Positions 51,618-60,846 of a stretch of 64,000 nt of DNA are shown here, piece by piece. Made by a program: the position numbers and the translations under genes. The stretch comes from Microvirga subterranea (GTDB lineage: Bacteria; Pseudomonadota; Alphaproteobacteria; Rhizobiales; Beijerinckiaceae). The stretch covers positions 430,594-494,593 of the forward strand of contig NZ_QQBB01000002.1 of the NCBI RefSeq assembly GCF_003350535.1. The letters run 5' to 3'. The notes under the pieces are model-generated. The model saw only the letters and a list, made by a program, of their open reading frames with translations. It was not told the DNA's origin and searched no databases. How positions within the stretch are numbered: position 1 is the first letter of the stretch; each line of letters begins with the position of its first letter.

Positions 51618-52439
51618 ATGGATTCGCCAGAGGAGCGCCGCCTGCGCTATGCCGCGAAGGTTGCGGAAGAGGCCGGGATCAGCAACTCCCGCGTCGAGCA
51701 AGCCTTCGCGTCCGTTCGGCGTGAGGATTTCCTGCCCCCGCCGCCCTGGACCGTGATCAGCCGCGGCACGGCGTTCCAGACCTCCGGCATCGACGACATC
51801 TATGCCAACGTCTTGGTCGCGATCGACCGGACGCGCGGCATCAACAACGGCGAGCCGGCGCTCCATGCGGCCTGGCTGGCGGCGGTCGGCCCGCAGCCGG
51901 GCGAAACCATCATTCATGTCGGGGCGGGAACCGGCTACTACACGGCGATTCTGGCGCGTCTCGTCGAGCCGGGCGGTCGTATCGAAGCCTATGAGTACGA
52001 GGCTGACCTTGCAGTCATCGCGGCCCGAAACCTGTCGGGCTACCTCCAGGTATCCGTTCACGCGGGCTCCGCATACGGAAGGATATTGCCGAGCGCGAAC
52101 GTCATCTACGTGAACGCCGCCGTGGCGGCGCCGGACCGGGAGTGGCTGCGGGCTCTCCACCAGGGCGGGCGCCTGATCTTTCCGTGGCAGCCGCATGGGG
52201 ATTGGGGCCCTGCGATGCTTGTGACCCGCGCGCTGAACGGCTACCGCGCCAAGCCCCTCATGAGTGTCGGCTTCATCGGCTGCAGCGGAGCGACCGCCAG
52301 AGATCCGGCTGGTTCCGGCCCATCGGAATCGGACGTCGCCGCGACGCGCTCGATCTGGCTGACGGCCGAGCGAGAGCCGGATGCCTCAGCAACCGCAATT
52401 TACGACGATGTGTGGTTTTCGTCGGTCAATGTCGATTAA
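51618..52439 (+). CDS. PCMT-like SAM-dependent methyltransferase
   Basis: 273 residues from ATG 51618, with GGAGG upstream. N-terminal helical part, then SAM motif I as IIHVGAGTGYYTAIL (about residues 97-111), motif II region EAYEYEADLAVIAARNL. Related to protein-L-isoaspartate O-methyltransferases, but the TISQP substrate loop of canonical Pcm is replaced by FQTSGIDDIYANVLVAID. It belongs to the subgroup with VLVAIDxxRGxNNGxP, so the substrate may differ. It follows mccB by 72 bases. Confidence 0.8.
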   Translation: MDSPEERRLRYAAKVAEEAGISNSRVEQAFASVRREDFLPPPPWTVISRGTAFQTSGIDDIYANVLVAIDRTRGINNGEPALHAAWLAAVGPQPGETIIHVGAGTGYYTAILARLVEPGGRIEAYEYEADLAVIAARNLSGYLQVSVHAGSAYGRILPSANVIYVNAAVAAPDREWLRALHQGGRLIFPWQPHGDWGPAMLVTRALNGYRAKPLMSVGFIGCSGATARDPAGSGPSESDVAATRSIWLTAEREPDASATAIYDDVWFSSVNVD

Positions 52440-52745
52440 GGGGTAGGAAAATGGTCCGAAAGATGTTGCGGCTGCGCAACACCTTTAAACCTTCCTGATC
52501 CTGCCGTTCTTGGCCCAAGCTCCGCCGCGATCCCGCCATAAACCACGAGCACCTGATAAAGCACGATAAAGTGCTTCAAACCCAACGCTTTAAGGCCAAG
52601 AGGCCTTGAGCCGAGCTCGGCAGAAAGCTTGCAGGCTTACTCTTTCGGGGTCGTTGCGTCGGCGGCGCGGCACATGGCAAATCACGGTGGTTCCGTAACC
52701 AGTCGGAATTAGGGTGATATGCCTAATAGGGAAGAGTGCAGGTCC
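52440..52745. other. Structured leader region of ilvD
   Basis: 306 bases with four short inverted repeats: GTTGCG/CGCAAC near 52466-52481; AAGCAC/GTGCTT near 52560-52577; AAGGCC/GGCCTT near 52591-52606; and ATTAGG/CCTAAT at 52708-52727, 18 bases before the ilvD start. A 15-codon frame at 52450 (MVRKMLRLRNTFKPS) follows a GGGGTAGGA site but holds few Ile, Leu or Val codons. Probably promoter and operator DNA; the regulator is unknown. Confidence 0.45.
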
Positions 52746-54476
52746 ATGGATGCCCGCGTGATCGACAAGTCGAGACTCCCGAGCCGTCACGTGACGGTGG
52801 GGCCGGCTCGCGCGCCGCACCGGTCCTATCTCTACGCCATGGGCCTTACCAGCGAGCAGATCGCGCAGCCGCTCGTCGGCGTCGCCACCTGCTGGAACGA
52901 GGCGGCCCCCTGCAACATCTCGCTCATGCGCCAGGCGCAAGCGGTGAAGAAGGGCGTCGCGGCGGCCCACGGCACGCCGCGCGAGTTCTGCACCATCACG
53001 GTGACCGACGGCATCGCCATGGGGCACCAGGGCATGAAGTCGTCCCTCCCGTCCCGCGAGGTGATCGCGGACTCGGTCGAGCTGACCATGCGCGGGCACT
53101 CCTACGATGCGCTCGTTGGCATGGCCGGCTGCGACAAGTCCCTGCCTGGCATGATGATGGCGATGGTGCGCCTCAACGTGCCGTCGATCTTCATCTATGG
53201 CGGCTCGATCCTGCCCGGCTCGTTCCGGGGCAAGCCCGTCACGGTCCAGGACATCTTCGAGGCGGTCGGCAAGCACTCCGTCGGCGAGATGTCCGACGAG
53301 GACCTGACCGAGCTCGAACAGGTCGCATGCCCCTCGGCAGGCGCCTGCGGGGCGCAGTTCACCGCCAACACGATGGCGACCGTGTCCGAGGCCATCGGCC
53401 TCGCGCTCCCGTATTCGGCCGGCGCTCCGGCTCCTTACGAGATTCGCGACCGGTTCTGTGCGGCGGCCGGCGAGCAGATCATGGACCTGATCGCCCGGAA
53501 CATCCGGCCGCGCGATATCGTGACCCGCAAAGCGCTCGAGAACGCAGCCACGGTGGTGGCGGCGTCCGGCGGCTCGACCAATGCGGCGCTTCACCTGCCG
53601 GCCATCGCCCATGAGGCCGGGATCAAATTCGACCTCTTCGACGTGGCCGAGATCTTCAAGCGCACCCCCTACATCGCCGACCTGAAGCCGGGCGGCCGCT
53701 ACGTGGCGAAGGACATGTTCGAGGTCGGTGGCATCCCGCTCCTCATGAAGACCTTGCTCGACCACGGCTTCATGCACGGGGACTGCCTGACGGTGACCGG
53801 CCGCACCATGGCCGAGAACCTCGCCTCGGTGCAGTGGAACGACCATCAGGACGTCGTCCGCCCCGCGGACAAGCCGATCACGCCGACCGGCGGCGTGGTA
53901 GGGCTCAAGGGCAACCTCGCTCCCGAAGGCGCGATCGTGAAGGTCGCCGGCATGCCGGTCGAGAAGCAGACCTTCCGCGGCCCCGCCCGGGTCTTCGACG
54001 GCGAGGAGGCTTGCTTCGAGGCCGTGTCCAAGCGCCAGTACAACGAGGGCGACGTGCTCGTCATCCGCTACGAGGGACCGCGCGGCGGCCCCGGCATGCG
54101 CGAGATGCTCTCGACCACGGCCGCTCTGTACGGGCAGGGCATGGGCGACAAGGTGGCTCTCATCACCGACGGCCGTTTCTCAGGCGCGACGCGCGGCTTC
54201 TGCATCGGCCATGTGGGGCCGGAAGCGGCGGTCGGCGGACCGATCGGCCTGATCCGCGACGGGGACGTCATCGTCCTCGACGCCATCAAAGGAACCATCG
54301 ACGTGGAGCTCTCGGACGAGGAGCTGGCCAGCCGCCGTGCGGCATGGACTCCGCGCGAGACCACGGCGACCTCGGGATATCTCTGGAAATATGCGCAAAC
54401 AGTAGGTCCTGCGCGGGATGGAGCCGTCACCCATCCCGGCGGAGCTGCAGAAAAAGAAACCTATGCGGACGTCTAG
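52746..54476 (+). CDS. ilvD: Dihydroxy-acid dehydratase
   Basis: 576 residues from ATG 52746; an ATG at 52719 overlaps an inverted repeat and has no site. Converts dihydroxy-isovalerate/methylvalerate to 2-oxo acids in valine, isoleucine and leucine synthesis. Iron-sulfur Cys residues lie in TCWNEAAPCN, AGCDKSLPG and ACPSAGACGAQF. Family motif DGRFSGATRGFCIGH near residue 478. Short (~575-residue) IlvD form. It overlaps the ExoR-like gene by 14 bases at its 3' end. Confidence 0.96.
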   Translation: MDARVIDKSRLPSRHVTVGPARAPHRSYLYAMGLTSEQIAQPLVGVATCWNEAAPCNISLMRQAQAVKKGVAAAHGTPREFCTITVTDGIAMGHQGMKSSLPSREVIADSVELTMRGHSYDALVGMAGCDKSLPGMMMAMVRLNVPSIFIYGGSILPGSFRGKPVTVQDIFEAVGKHSVGEMSDEDLTELEQVACPSAGACGAQFTANTMATVSEAIGLALPYSAGAPAPYEIRDRFCAAAGEQIMDLIARNIRPRDIVTRKALENAATVVAASGGSTNAALHLPAIAHEAGIKFDLFDVAEIFKRTPYIADLKPGGRYVAKDMFEVGGIPLLMKTLLDHGFMHGDCLTVTGRTMAENLASVQWNDHQDVVRPADKPITPTGGVVGLKGNLAPEGAIVKVAGMPVEKQTFRGPARVFDGEEACFEAVSKRQYNEGDVLVIRYEGPRGGPGMREMLSTTAALYGQGMGDKVALITDGRFSGATRGFCIGHVGPEAAVGGPIGLIRDGDVIVLDAIKGTIDVELSDEELASRRAAWTPRETTATSGYLWKYAQTVGPARDGAVTHPGGAAEKETYADV

Positions 54477-55326
54477 CCTTATCGCATTCACCCTGGGCGT
54501 GACCCTGCTCGGCACGAGCGCATCGCACGCGCTCGATGCCGCTCCGCGTCCGCAGACCATCTCGCCGACGCTTGCCCCCGTCACGCCCGCGCTCGCCCCG
54601 GCCATTCGGCCAAGCGTGAAGTACGATTCCGCTCGTGAGGCGCTGCGGAATGGCATGCGCGACTACAATGCCGGCGACAAGATCGGCGCCGCTCAGGCGC
54701 TCGAGTATGCGGCAGGGCAGGGGCATACGCTCGCCCTCTGGAAGCTTGGGCGGATGTATGCCGATGGCGACGGCGTCGACCACGACGACCTGAAAGCGTT
54801 CGAGTATTTCTCGAAGCTCGCCGACCAGAACGCGGACGAGAGCCCGGATTCCCCGAACGCCGCGGTGGTCTCCAGCGCCTTCGTGGCGCTCGGCGGCTAT
54901 TTCCTGGAAGGGATCAAGGGCACTTACGTGGCCGCCAATCCCTCTCGTGCGGTCGAGATGTTCAACTATGCGGCGTCGTATTTCAGCGACCCGAACGCGC
55001 AGTACAATCTGGCCCGGCTCTATCTCGAAGGCACCGGCGTTTCGAAGGATGCCCGCCGCGCCGCCCGCTGGTTCAACCTCGCGGCCGAGAAGGGGCACCA
55101 CGCCTCTCAGGCGCTTCTCGGGCATCTGCTGATCACCGGGCAGGGCGTTCCGCGCCAGCGCGCGAAGGGGCTGATGTGGCTGACCCTCGCGCGGGAAGGC
55201 AGCGCCGATCCGGTCAAGGACCAGTGGATCGAAGCGCTCTATGACGAAGCCTTCGCGACGGCGAGCGAGGGCGATCGCAAGCTCGCCCTGGCTCTTCTCG
55301 AGCAATACATCCAGTCCCGCCGATAG
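54463..55326 (+). CDS. ExoR-like periplasmic Sel1-repeat protein
   Basis: 287 residues from ATG 54463, inside the last codons of ilvD. Signal peptide about 1-24 (MRTSSLIAFTLGVTLLGTSA), a Pro-rich stretch, then three to four Sel1 repeats: GKLGRMYADGDGVDHDDLKAFEYFSKLA-like first repeat (read as LWKLGRMYADGDGV), QYNLARLYLEGTGVSKDARRAARWF, and ALLGHLLITGQGVPRQRAKGL. Layout and order match rhizobial ExoR, which holds the ExoS/ChvG sensor inactive and controls exopolysaccharide and acid response. No sensor gene is nearby. Overlap with ilvD implies coupled translation. Confidence 0.78.
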   Translation: MRTSSLIAFTLGVTLLGTSASHALDAAPRPQTISPTLAPVTPALAPAIRPSVKYDSAREALRNGMRDYNAGDKIGAAQALEYAAGQGHTLALWKLGRMYADGDGVDHDDLKAFEYFSKLADQNADESPDSPNAAVVSSAFVALGGYFLEGIKGTYVAANPSRAVEMFNYAASYFSDPNAQYNLARLYLEGTGVSKDARRAARWFNLAAEKGHHASQALLGHLLITGQGVPRQRAKGLMWLTLAREGSADPVKDQWIEALYDEAFATASEGDRKLALALLEQYIQSRR

Positions 55327-55350
55327 GCCTGTCGGCGGGCCGGCCTCCAC

Positions 55351-56136
55351 CTACTCGATGTCCAGATCCACCATCACGGGGACATGGTCCGACGGCTTGT
55401 CCCAGCCGCGCACCTCGCGGCGGATCGAGGACGTCCTGAGACGGTCCTGAGCCTGGGGCGAGAGCAGCAGGTGATCGATGCGGATGCCGTTGTTCCTCTG
55501 GAAGGCGCCGGCCTGGTAATCCCAGAAGGAATAGAGGCCCGGCTGGTCGCTGCAGGAGCGCACCGCATCGCCGAAGCCCAGGTTCAGAAGCTCGCGGAAC
55601 TTCGCCCGGCTTTCGGGCTGAAAGAGCGCATCGTTGCGCCAGGCCGCGGGATCGGCCGCGTCTTCGGGTTCCGGAATGACGTTGTAGTCGCCGCAGAGCA
55701 CGAGCGGCTCCTCAAGGGCGAGGAGCCCGCGCGCATGAGCCTTGAGGCGGTCCATCCAGGCGAGCTTGTAGTCGAATTTCGGCGTGGCGATGGGGTTGCC
55801 GTTCGGCAGGTAGATCGAGGCTACCCGCACGACGCCTTGGGAGGTCGAGACGACCCCCTCCAGATAGCGCGCCTGCTCGTCCGTCTCGTCGCCCGGAAGG
55901 CCGCGGCGGACGTCCTCAAGCGGGCTCTTCGAGAGGATCGCCACGCCGTTATAGGCCTTCTGCCCATGAGTCTCGACCTTGTAGCCGAGAGCCTCCACCT
56001 CGGCTCGCGGGAACGCCTCGTCGACGCATTTCAGCTCCTGTAGGCAGAGGATGTCGGGATCCGCGCTCTTCACGAAGGTGACGAGGTGATCCAACCTCTG
56101 CTTGATGGAGTTCACGTTCCAGGTGGCGATCCGCAT
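55351..56136 (-). CDS. xthA: Exodeoxyribonuclease III (AP endonuclease)
   Basis: 261 residues from ATG at 56136 (MRIATWNVNSIKQRL). EEP-family nuclease: catalytic Glu in LQELKC (about residue 34), GDYNVIPEPED, IRIDHLLLS and the final SDHVPVMVDL His are intact. Removes abasic sites and 3'-blocked ends in DNA repair. Upstream in-frame extension to 56427 is antisense to the DHFR-like gene and rejected. Converges on the ExoR-like gene, 24 bases apart. Confidence 0.95.
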   Translation of the reverse strand: MRIATWNVNSIKQRLDHLVTFVKSADPDILCLQELKCVDEAFPRAEVEALGYKVETHGQKAYNGVAILSKSPLEDVRRGLPGDETDEQARYLEGVVSTSQGVVRVASIYLPNGNPIATPKFDYKLAWMDRLKAHARGLLALEEPLVLCGDYNVIPEPEDAADPAAWRNDALFQPESRAKFRELLNLGFGDAVRSCSDQPGLYSFWDYQAGAFQRNNGIRIDHLLLSPQAQDRLRTSSIRREVRGWDKPSDHVPVMVDLDIE

Positions 56137-56420
56137 CGCTTCGCTTCCGTTCCATATCCGACCTGTTTCATCGGATGTTCGCGAGACTCTGGCAAGCTCC
56201 AACGCAGCGTCATCCCCACGGTTGCCCTCGATGCCGACATCCTGGTCCACGCCCATCGACAGCGAGATCTGCGCAGTCGTTCCGGCCGGCACGCATTTCC
56301 TGTGGCATCTTCTGAACGCCGTGGTCCTGCTCATCCTGATGCGGGCAACCATTGCGTCGTTCCCGTCGGGTCGGGCAAAAGCGGCATCCTGAACAAGCGC
56401 GCCGAAGGGAGGGCTCTGCT

Positions 56421-56987
56421 GTGGCACGGGTCGAGATACACGGATACGCGATCGTGTCCGACGATGATCGGATCGCCGACGCGATGGGGCGGATGCCGGA
56501 CGTCCTGCGCAACGATGCCGACTGGGCGTACTTCCAGGCGGGGCTCGACAGGTCGGCCCTGTCGGTGCTCGGGCGGCTGGGGCATGAATCGAACCCTAAT
56601 CCCAAGCGACGGCTGCGCGTGATCGTGTCCTCGTCCTCCTCCGGTCTGGAGCGGCGCGACGACGGCTGGTGGTGGAACCCGCAGGCTCTGTCCTGGCAGG
56701 AGGCGATGGCGCGGGTGCTGCCCGGAGGCGGAGAGGTCGCGGTGCCGGGCGGGCGCCGGGTTTTCGACCTGTTCCTCGGAATCGGCTACGACGCCTTTCA
56801 TCTGGCCCGTGCCGAAGGCGTTCGGATCCCGGGCGGTGTCGCCCTGTTCTCGGCATGCGACCAGGGTCTGGGCGCCGAGGCTATCCTGGCGGGACGTGGC
56901 CTGAAGCCGGGTGAGCGCCGGATCCTCGACCCAGCCGTTCCCGTCAGCCTGACGGTATGGACCCCGAAGGGCGAAACTGACGCCTAG
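56421..56987 (+). CDS. DHFR/RibD-C-like reductase-fold protein
   Basis: 188 residues from GTG 56421, seven bases after GGAGGG. The N-terminal VEIHGYAIVSDDDRIAD and the later GGRRVFDLFL plus YDAFHLARAEGVRIPGG follow the beta strand and Gly-Gly cofactor layout of dihydrofolate reductase and RibD C-terminal domains. The catalytic acidic residue of classical DHFR cannot be placed with certainty. It may reduce a pterin or flavin precursor; function tentative. Divergent from xthA. Confidence 0.65.
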   Translation: MARVEIHGYAIVSDDDRIADAMGRMPDVLRNDADWAYFQAGLDRSALSVLGRLGHESNPNPKRRLRVIVSSSSSGLERRDDGWWWNPQALSWQEAMARVLPGGGEVAVPGGRRVFDLFLGIGYDAFHLARAEGVRIPGGVALFSACDQGLGAEAILAGRGLKPGERRILDPAVPVSLTVWTPKGETDA

Positions 56988-57028
56988 CTCTGGCGTTGTC
57001 TCGCGAGAGCGATTTCCGGGGAAGCATC

Positions 57029-57520
57029 ATGCGTTATCGAGCCATGTCCGTCGCCGCAGCGGCCGTCCTGCTGGCGGGAGCCGCGTTCGCCCAGTCCTCC
57101 GGGGGCTCCTCGGGAGGTTCCTCCTCTGGTGGTGGAGGGGCCGGCGGGGCAGGCGGCGGAGCGGCTTCCAGCGGAGCGACATCAGGCGGCGCGGCCGGGA
57201 CCACGTCCTCGGGCGGCACGTCGACCGGAACGTCGACATTGCCGCCGTCGAGCCAGCCGGCTTCGCCCGGATCCGTTCCGCGCCCGTCGACACAGCCGAC
57301 GGATGCCCCCGGGTCCGAGCGCAGCACCGGCGGTGCCGCGACGACCAGAGGCGCGGCCGGCAATCAGGGGACGGCAGCGCCCCGCGGGGGAGCCGGAGCC
57401 GGCGGTACGGCGGCCCCCTCGTCCGTCGGCCGCACGCCTCGCGAGGAGGCGCTGGACCGACGGAGCCGAGAACTCGACCGCCGGATCAAACGCGGGATCT
57501 GCGTCGACTGTGCCGATTGA
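57029..57520 (+). CDS. Exported Gly/Ser/Thr-rich protein
   Basis: 163 residues from ATG 57029. Signal peptide about 1-21 (MRYRAMSVAAAAVLLAGAAFA). The mature part is low-complexity Gly/Ser/Thr/Ala (repeats of SGG, GGA, TSS) to about residue 130, then a charged helix (REEALDRRSRELDRRIKRG) ending in CVDCAD, a CxxC pair. The tail could bind metal or form a disulfide. No family recognised. Its TGA abuts the stop of the convergent OYE gene (TGA|TCA). Confidence 0.7.
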   Translation: MRYRAMSVAAAAVLLAGAAFAQSSGGSSGGSSSGGGGAGGAGGGAASSGATSGGAAGTTSSGGTSTGTSTLPPSSQPASPGSVPRPSTQPTDAPGSERSTGGAATTRGAAGNQGTAAPRGGAGAGGTAAPSSVGRTPREEALDRRSRELDRRIKRGICVDCAD

Positions 57521-58615
57521 TCAGGCAGCCTCGCCGAGGGCCGGATAGTCCGTGTAGCCCTTCGAGTCTCCGCCGTAGAACGTTGCCCGATCCGGCTCGT
57601 TCAGGGGTGCATTGAGGCGGAAGCGCTCGACAAGGTCCGGGTTCGCGATGAACAGCCGGCCGAATGCGACGAGATCCGCGCGGCCGCTGGCCACCGCCTC
57701 TGCCGCCATGGCACGATCATAGCCATTGTTCGCGATGTAGGCGCCGCGGAAGGCGCCCCGCAGACCGGCATAGTCCACCGGCACCGCGTTCCGGTCGCCC
57801 TGGGTGGCGCCCTCGATCATGTGGATGTAGCTGAGACCGAGTCCGTCGAGCTTCTCGATCACATGGCTGAAGAGCGCCTGCGGGTTGGAATCCGCGGCGT
57901 CGTTGACCTGTGCCGGCGACAGGCGGATGCCGACCCGGCCCTTGTCCCATACTTTCAGAACTGCCTCGGTGGCCTCGATCGTCAGCCGGGCCCGGTTCTC
58001 GATGGAGCCGCCATAGGCGTCGGTGCGCTTGTTGGCGCCGTCCTTCATGAACTGATCGAGCAGATAGCCGTTCGCTGCATGGATCTCCACGCCGTCGAAG
58101 CCGGCTTCCTTGGCGTTGCGAGCCGCGTTCTCGTAGTCGCGCAGGATGCCCGGAATCTCGGAGAGCTCCAGCGCCCGCGGCTCCGATACATCGGCGAAGC
58201 CATCCGCCAGATAGGTCTTGGTGTTGGCGGTCAACGCCGAGGGACCGACCGGAGCACCGCCGTCCGGCTGCAGCGACGTATGGGAGACGCGGCCCACGTG
58301 CCAGAGTTGGATGAAGAGGCGGCCGCCTGCCTTGTGGACGGCATCGGTCACCTTACGCCAGCCGGCGACCTGCTCCGGCGTGTAGATGCCGGGGGTGCGG
58401 AGATAGCCCTGGCCTTGGTGGGAGATCTGGGAGCCTTCCGAGATGAGCAGGCCGGCGCTGGCGCGCTGGGCGTAGTACGCCGCTGCGTCGGGACCGGGCC
58501 GGTCGCCCGCGGGTGTCGCGCGGTTGCGGGTGAGGGGTGCCATCACGAGCCGGTTCGGCAGGGTCAGGTCGCCCAAGGTGAAGGGTTGGAACAGTGCGGA
58601 CGAGTCGGCGCTCAT
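57521..58615 (-). CDS. Old yellow enzyme-type NADH:flavin oxidoreductase
   Basis: 364 residues from ATG at 58615. TIM-barrel FMN enzyme: MAPLTRNRAT near the start, substrate-binding His/Asn in EIHAANGYLLDQF, YGGSIENRAR, and the FMN loop FGRLFIANPDL. Family members (NemA type) reduce activated alkenes, nitrate esters and N-ethylmaleimide with NADPH. Next to an aldo/keto reductase on the same strand and an LLM flavoprotein on the other, so it sits in a small redox-enzyme cluster. Confidence 0.94.
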   Translation of the reverse strand: MSADSSALFQPFTLGDLTLPNRLVMAPLTRNRATPAGDRPGPDAAAYYAQRASAGLLISEGSQISHQGQGYLRTPGIYTPEQVAGWRKVTDAVHKAGGRLFIQLWHVGRVSHTSLQPDGGAPVGPSALTANTKTYLADGFADVSEPRALELSEIPGILRDYENAARNAKEAGFDGVEIHAANGYLLDQFMKDGANKRTDAYGGSIENRARLTIEATEAVLKVWDKGRVGIRLSPAQVNDAADSNPQALFSHVIEKLDGLGLSYIHMIEGATQGDRNAVPVDYAGLRGAFRGAYIANNGYDRAMAAEAVASGRADLVAFGRLFIANPDLVERFRLNAPLNEPDRATFYGGDSKGYTDYPALGEAA

Positions 58616-58738
58616 ATTATCCTCTTCGAGGCTGTGGAATTTTGCATTGCACAAGCCTGCAAGAGATAATGACCGTCTGCCCAACTGCAACGAAGGTCAG
58701 CCATCCGATTCCCGCATGGCTGAGCCTTATGGGTCGTG

Positions 58739-59692
58739 TCAGGCCTCGGCTCCTGCCTTGTCGAGCTTCTCGATGTCCGCCGGATCGAGGCGCAGTCTGG
58801 TCGCGGCGACGAGATCGCGAAGCTGCTCCAGGCGTGTCGCACTCGCTATCGGGGCGGTGATGCTTGGGCGGGCGATCAACCACGCCAGGGCAACCTGGGC
58901 CGGGGTGGCATTGTGGTGCAACGCCACCTGATCGAGCGCCGCGAGGATCTTCTCGCCGCGTGGGTTGAGATATTTGCCCATGTTGCGCCCGCGGGCGCTC
59001 TTCCCGAAATCGGCTTCCGACCGGTACTTGCCGGTGAGGAATCCGCTGGCAAGGCCGTAATACGGAATTACGCCGATCTCGTTGTCGCGGCAGAGCTGCT
59101 CGAGCTCTCCCTCGAACTCCGATCGGTCGTAGAGATTGTAGAGGGGCTGCAGGCTCTCGTAGCGGGGCAGGCCCATGCGGGCGCTGGTGTCGAGGGCTTC
59201 CTTCATGCGCGCGGCGGTGAAGTTCGAAGCGCCGATGGCCCTGACCTTCCCCTCGTTGATGAGATCGGCATAGACGCCGAGCGTCTCGGCCTGGGGCGTA
59301 TCGGCGTCATCGCGGTGCGACTGGTACAGGTCGATGTGGTCGGTCTGGAGCCGCCTGAGTGAAGCCTCCACGGCCGAGCGGATATAGGCCTTCGACAGGC
59401 CCTTCTGGTTCGGCCCCATTTCCGAGCCGACCTTGGTGGCGATGATGACCTGATCACGGTTGCCTCGCGCCTTCATCCATTTGCCGATGATGGTCTCGGA
59501 TTCGCCGCCGCTGTGCCCCGGCACCCAGCGGGAATAGACGTCCGCCGTGTCGATGAAGTTGAGCCCGGCCTCGACGAGGGCGTCGAGAAGCTTCAGCGAC
59601 GTCGCCTCGTCGGCCGTCCAGCCGAAAACGTTGCCGCCCAGGCAGAGCGGCGGGACCATGATGCTCGAGCGACCAAGGCGACGCTTATCCAT
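58739..59692 (-). CDS. Aldo/keto reductase
   Basis: 317 residues from ATG at 59692 ([20 protein letters not shown]). NADPH-dependent barrel enzyme with catalytic tetrad in DTADVY (Asp, Tyr), ATKVG (Lys) and YQSHRDD (His). The C-terminal [10 protein letters not shown] cofactor loop is typical of the AKR11/12-like group. Reduces aldehydes or ketones; substrate unknown. 123 bases upstream of the OYE gene on the same strand. Confidence 0.94.
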   Translation of the reverse strand: MDKRRLGRSSIMVPPLCLGGNVFGWTADEATSLKLLDALVEAGLNFIDTADVYSRWVPGHSGGESETIIGKWMKARGNRDQVIIATKVGSEMGPNQKGLSKAYIRSAVEASLRRLQTDHIDLYQSHRDDADTPQAETLGVYADLINEGKVRAIGASNFTAARMKEALDTSARMGLPRYESLQPLYNLYDRSEFEGELEQLCRDNEIGVIPYYGLASGFLTGKYRSEADFGKSARGRNMGKYLNPRGEKILAALDQVALHHNATPAQVALAWLIARPSITAPIASATRLEQLRDLVAATRLRLDPADIEKLDKAGAEA

Positions 59693-59825
59693 TTCATTCT
59701 CCTGTTCGCTGCCGAACTGTGTCAGGGGTCGTCATTCTCAAGGGCAGAGCTGGGTCTGCCGGGATGCAGGCCTATATTATCTGGATCGCGCGACGGCCCT
59801 TCAAGCCAGCCTTCGGATTTCACGC

Positions 59826-60842
59826 ATGATTTCACTTTCCGTCCTCGACCTGTCCTTCGTCACGTCCGGCTCCACGCCCGCCCAGGCCTTGAGGAATACC
59901 CTCGATCTCGCGAGCCACACGGACAGGCTCGGATTCACCCGGTTCTGGGTGGCCGAGCATCACAACCTGCCCTCCGTCGCCAGCGGCGCTCCGGACATCA
60001 TGATCGGGCAGATCGCGGCCGTCACAGAGCGCATCCGAGTCGGCTCCGGCGGCGTCATGCTGCCGAACCACGCGCCGCTCATGGTGGCGGAGCGCTTCAA
60101 GCTGCTGGAGGCCCTCTATCCCGATCGCATCGATCTGGGCCTCGGCCGTGCGCCCGGCACGGATCCGGTGACCTCCTACGCGCTGAGGCGGATGCAGGAG
60201 GAGCGGGGTCGCGACGATTTCCTGGAACGCCTACAGGAACTGATGCTGCTCGAGACCAAGTCGTTTCCGCCCGAACATCCCTTCCGTCGCATCGAGATCA
60301 TGCCATCCGGCGTGCCGCTGCCGCCCATCTGGCTTCTGGGCTCCAGTGATTACAGCGCCCATCTCTCCGCCAGGCTCGGCCTCGGCTTCGGCTTCGCTCA
60401 CCACTTCGCCACGCACGATGCGGCCGATTCCATGCTGAGCTACCGGAATGGGTTCCAGCCGTCCCAGTGGCGCGCGGAGCCGCACGCGATCCTCACCGTC
60501 GCCATCATCTGCGCTGAGACGGACGACGAGGCGGAGCGGCTGGCATCGAGCGCGGATCTGAACTTCGTGCGGCGGATGCGCGGCGAGTTCGGGCCGATCC
60601 CGAGCCCGGAGGAGGCGCTGGCCTACCCCTACACGCCGTCCGAGCGCGAGATGATCCGGCGCAATCGCGAGCGCCTGTTCGTCGGGTCACCGGACACGGT
60701 CCGGCAGAAGCTGCAGCCCTTGATCGACGAGACGAAAGCCGACGAGCTGATGGTGACCTCGGCCATGCACGACCATGCGGCGCGCAAGAGATCGTATGAT
60801 CTGGTCGCCAGGATCGGCTTCACGGCGCCGAACCGCACCTAA
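59826..60842 (+). CDS. LLM-class flavin-dependent oxidoreductase (luciferase-like)
   Basis: 338 residues from ATG 59826; longer frames run into the divergent aldo/keto reductase. Bacterial luciferase-like barrel: [38 protein letters not shown] and [12 protein letters not shown], then LLGSSDYSA. Closest layout is the YhbW-like group that uses FMNH2 or F420. Substrate unknown. Divergent from the aldo/keto reductase; ends before a hairpin shared with the HU gene. Confidence 0.9.
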   Translation: MISLSVLDLSFVTSGSTPAQALRNTLDLASHTDRLGFTRFWVAEHHNLPSVASGAPDIMIGQIAAVTERIRVGSGGVMLPNHAPLMVAERFKLLEALYPDRIDLGLGRAPGTDPVTSYALRRMQEERGRDDFLERLQELMLLETKSFPPEHPFRRIEIMPSGVPLPPIWLLGSSDYSAHLSARLGLGFGFAHHFATHDAADSMLSYRNGFQPSQWRAEPHAILTVAIICAETDDEAERLASSADLNFVRRMRGEFGPIPSPEEALAYPYTPSEREMIRRNRERLFVGSPDTVRQKLQPLIDETKADELMVTSAMHDHAARKRSYDLVARIGFTAPNRT

Positions 60843-60846
60843 AGAT

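Noticed and set aside
52450..52497. Branched-chain attenuator leader peptide before ilvD
   Set aside because: The 15-codon frame has only one Val and two Leu codons, and no terminator/antiterminator pair follows.
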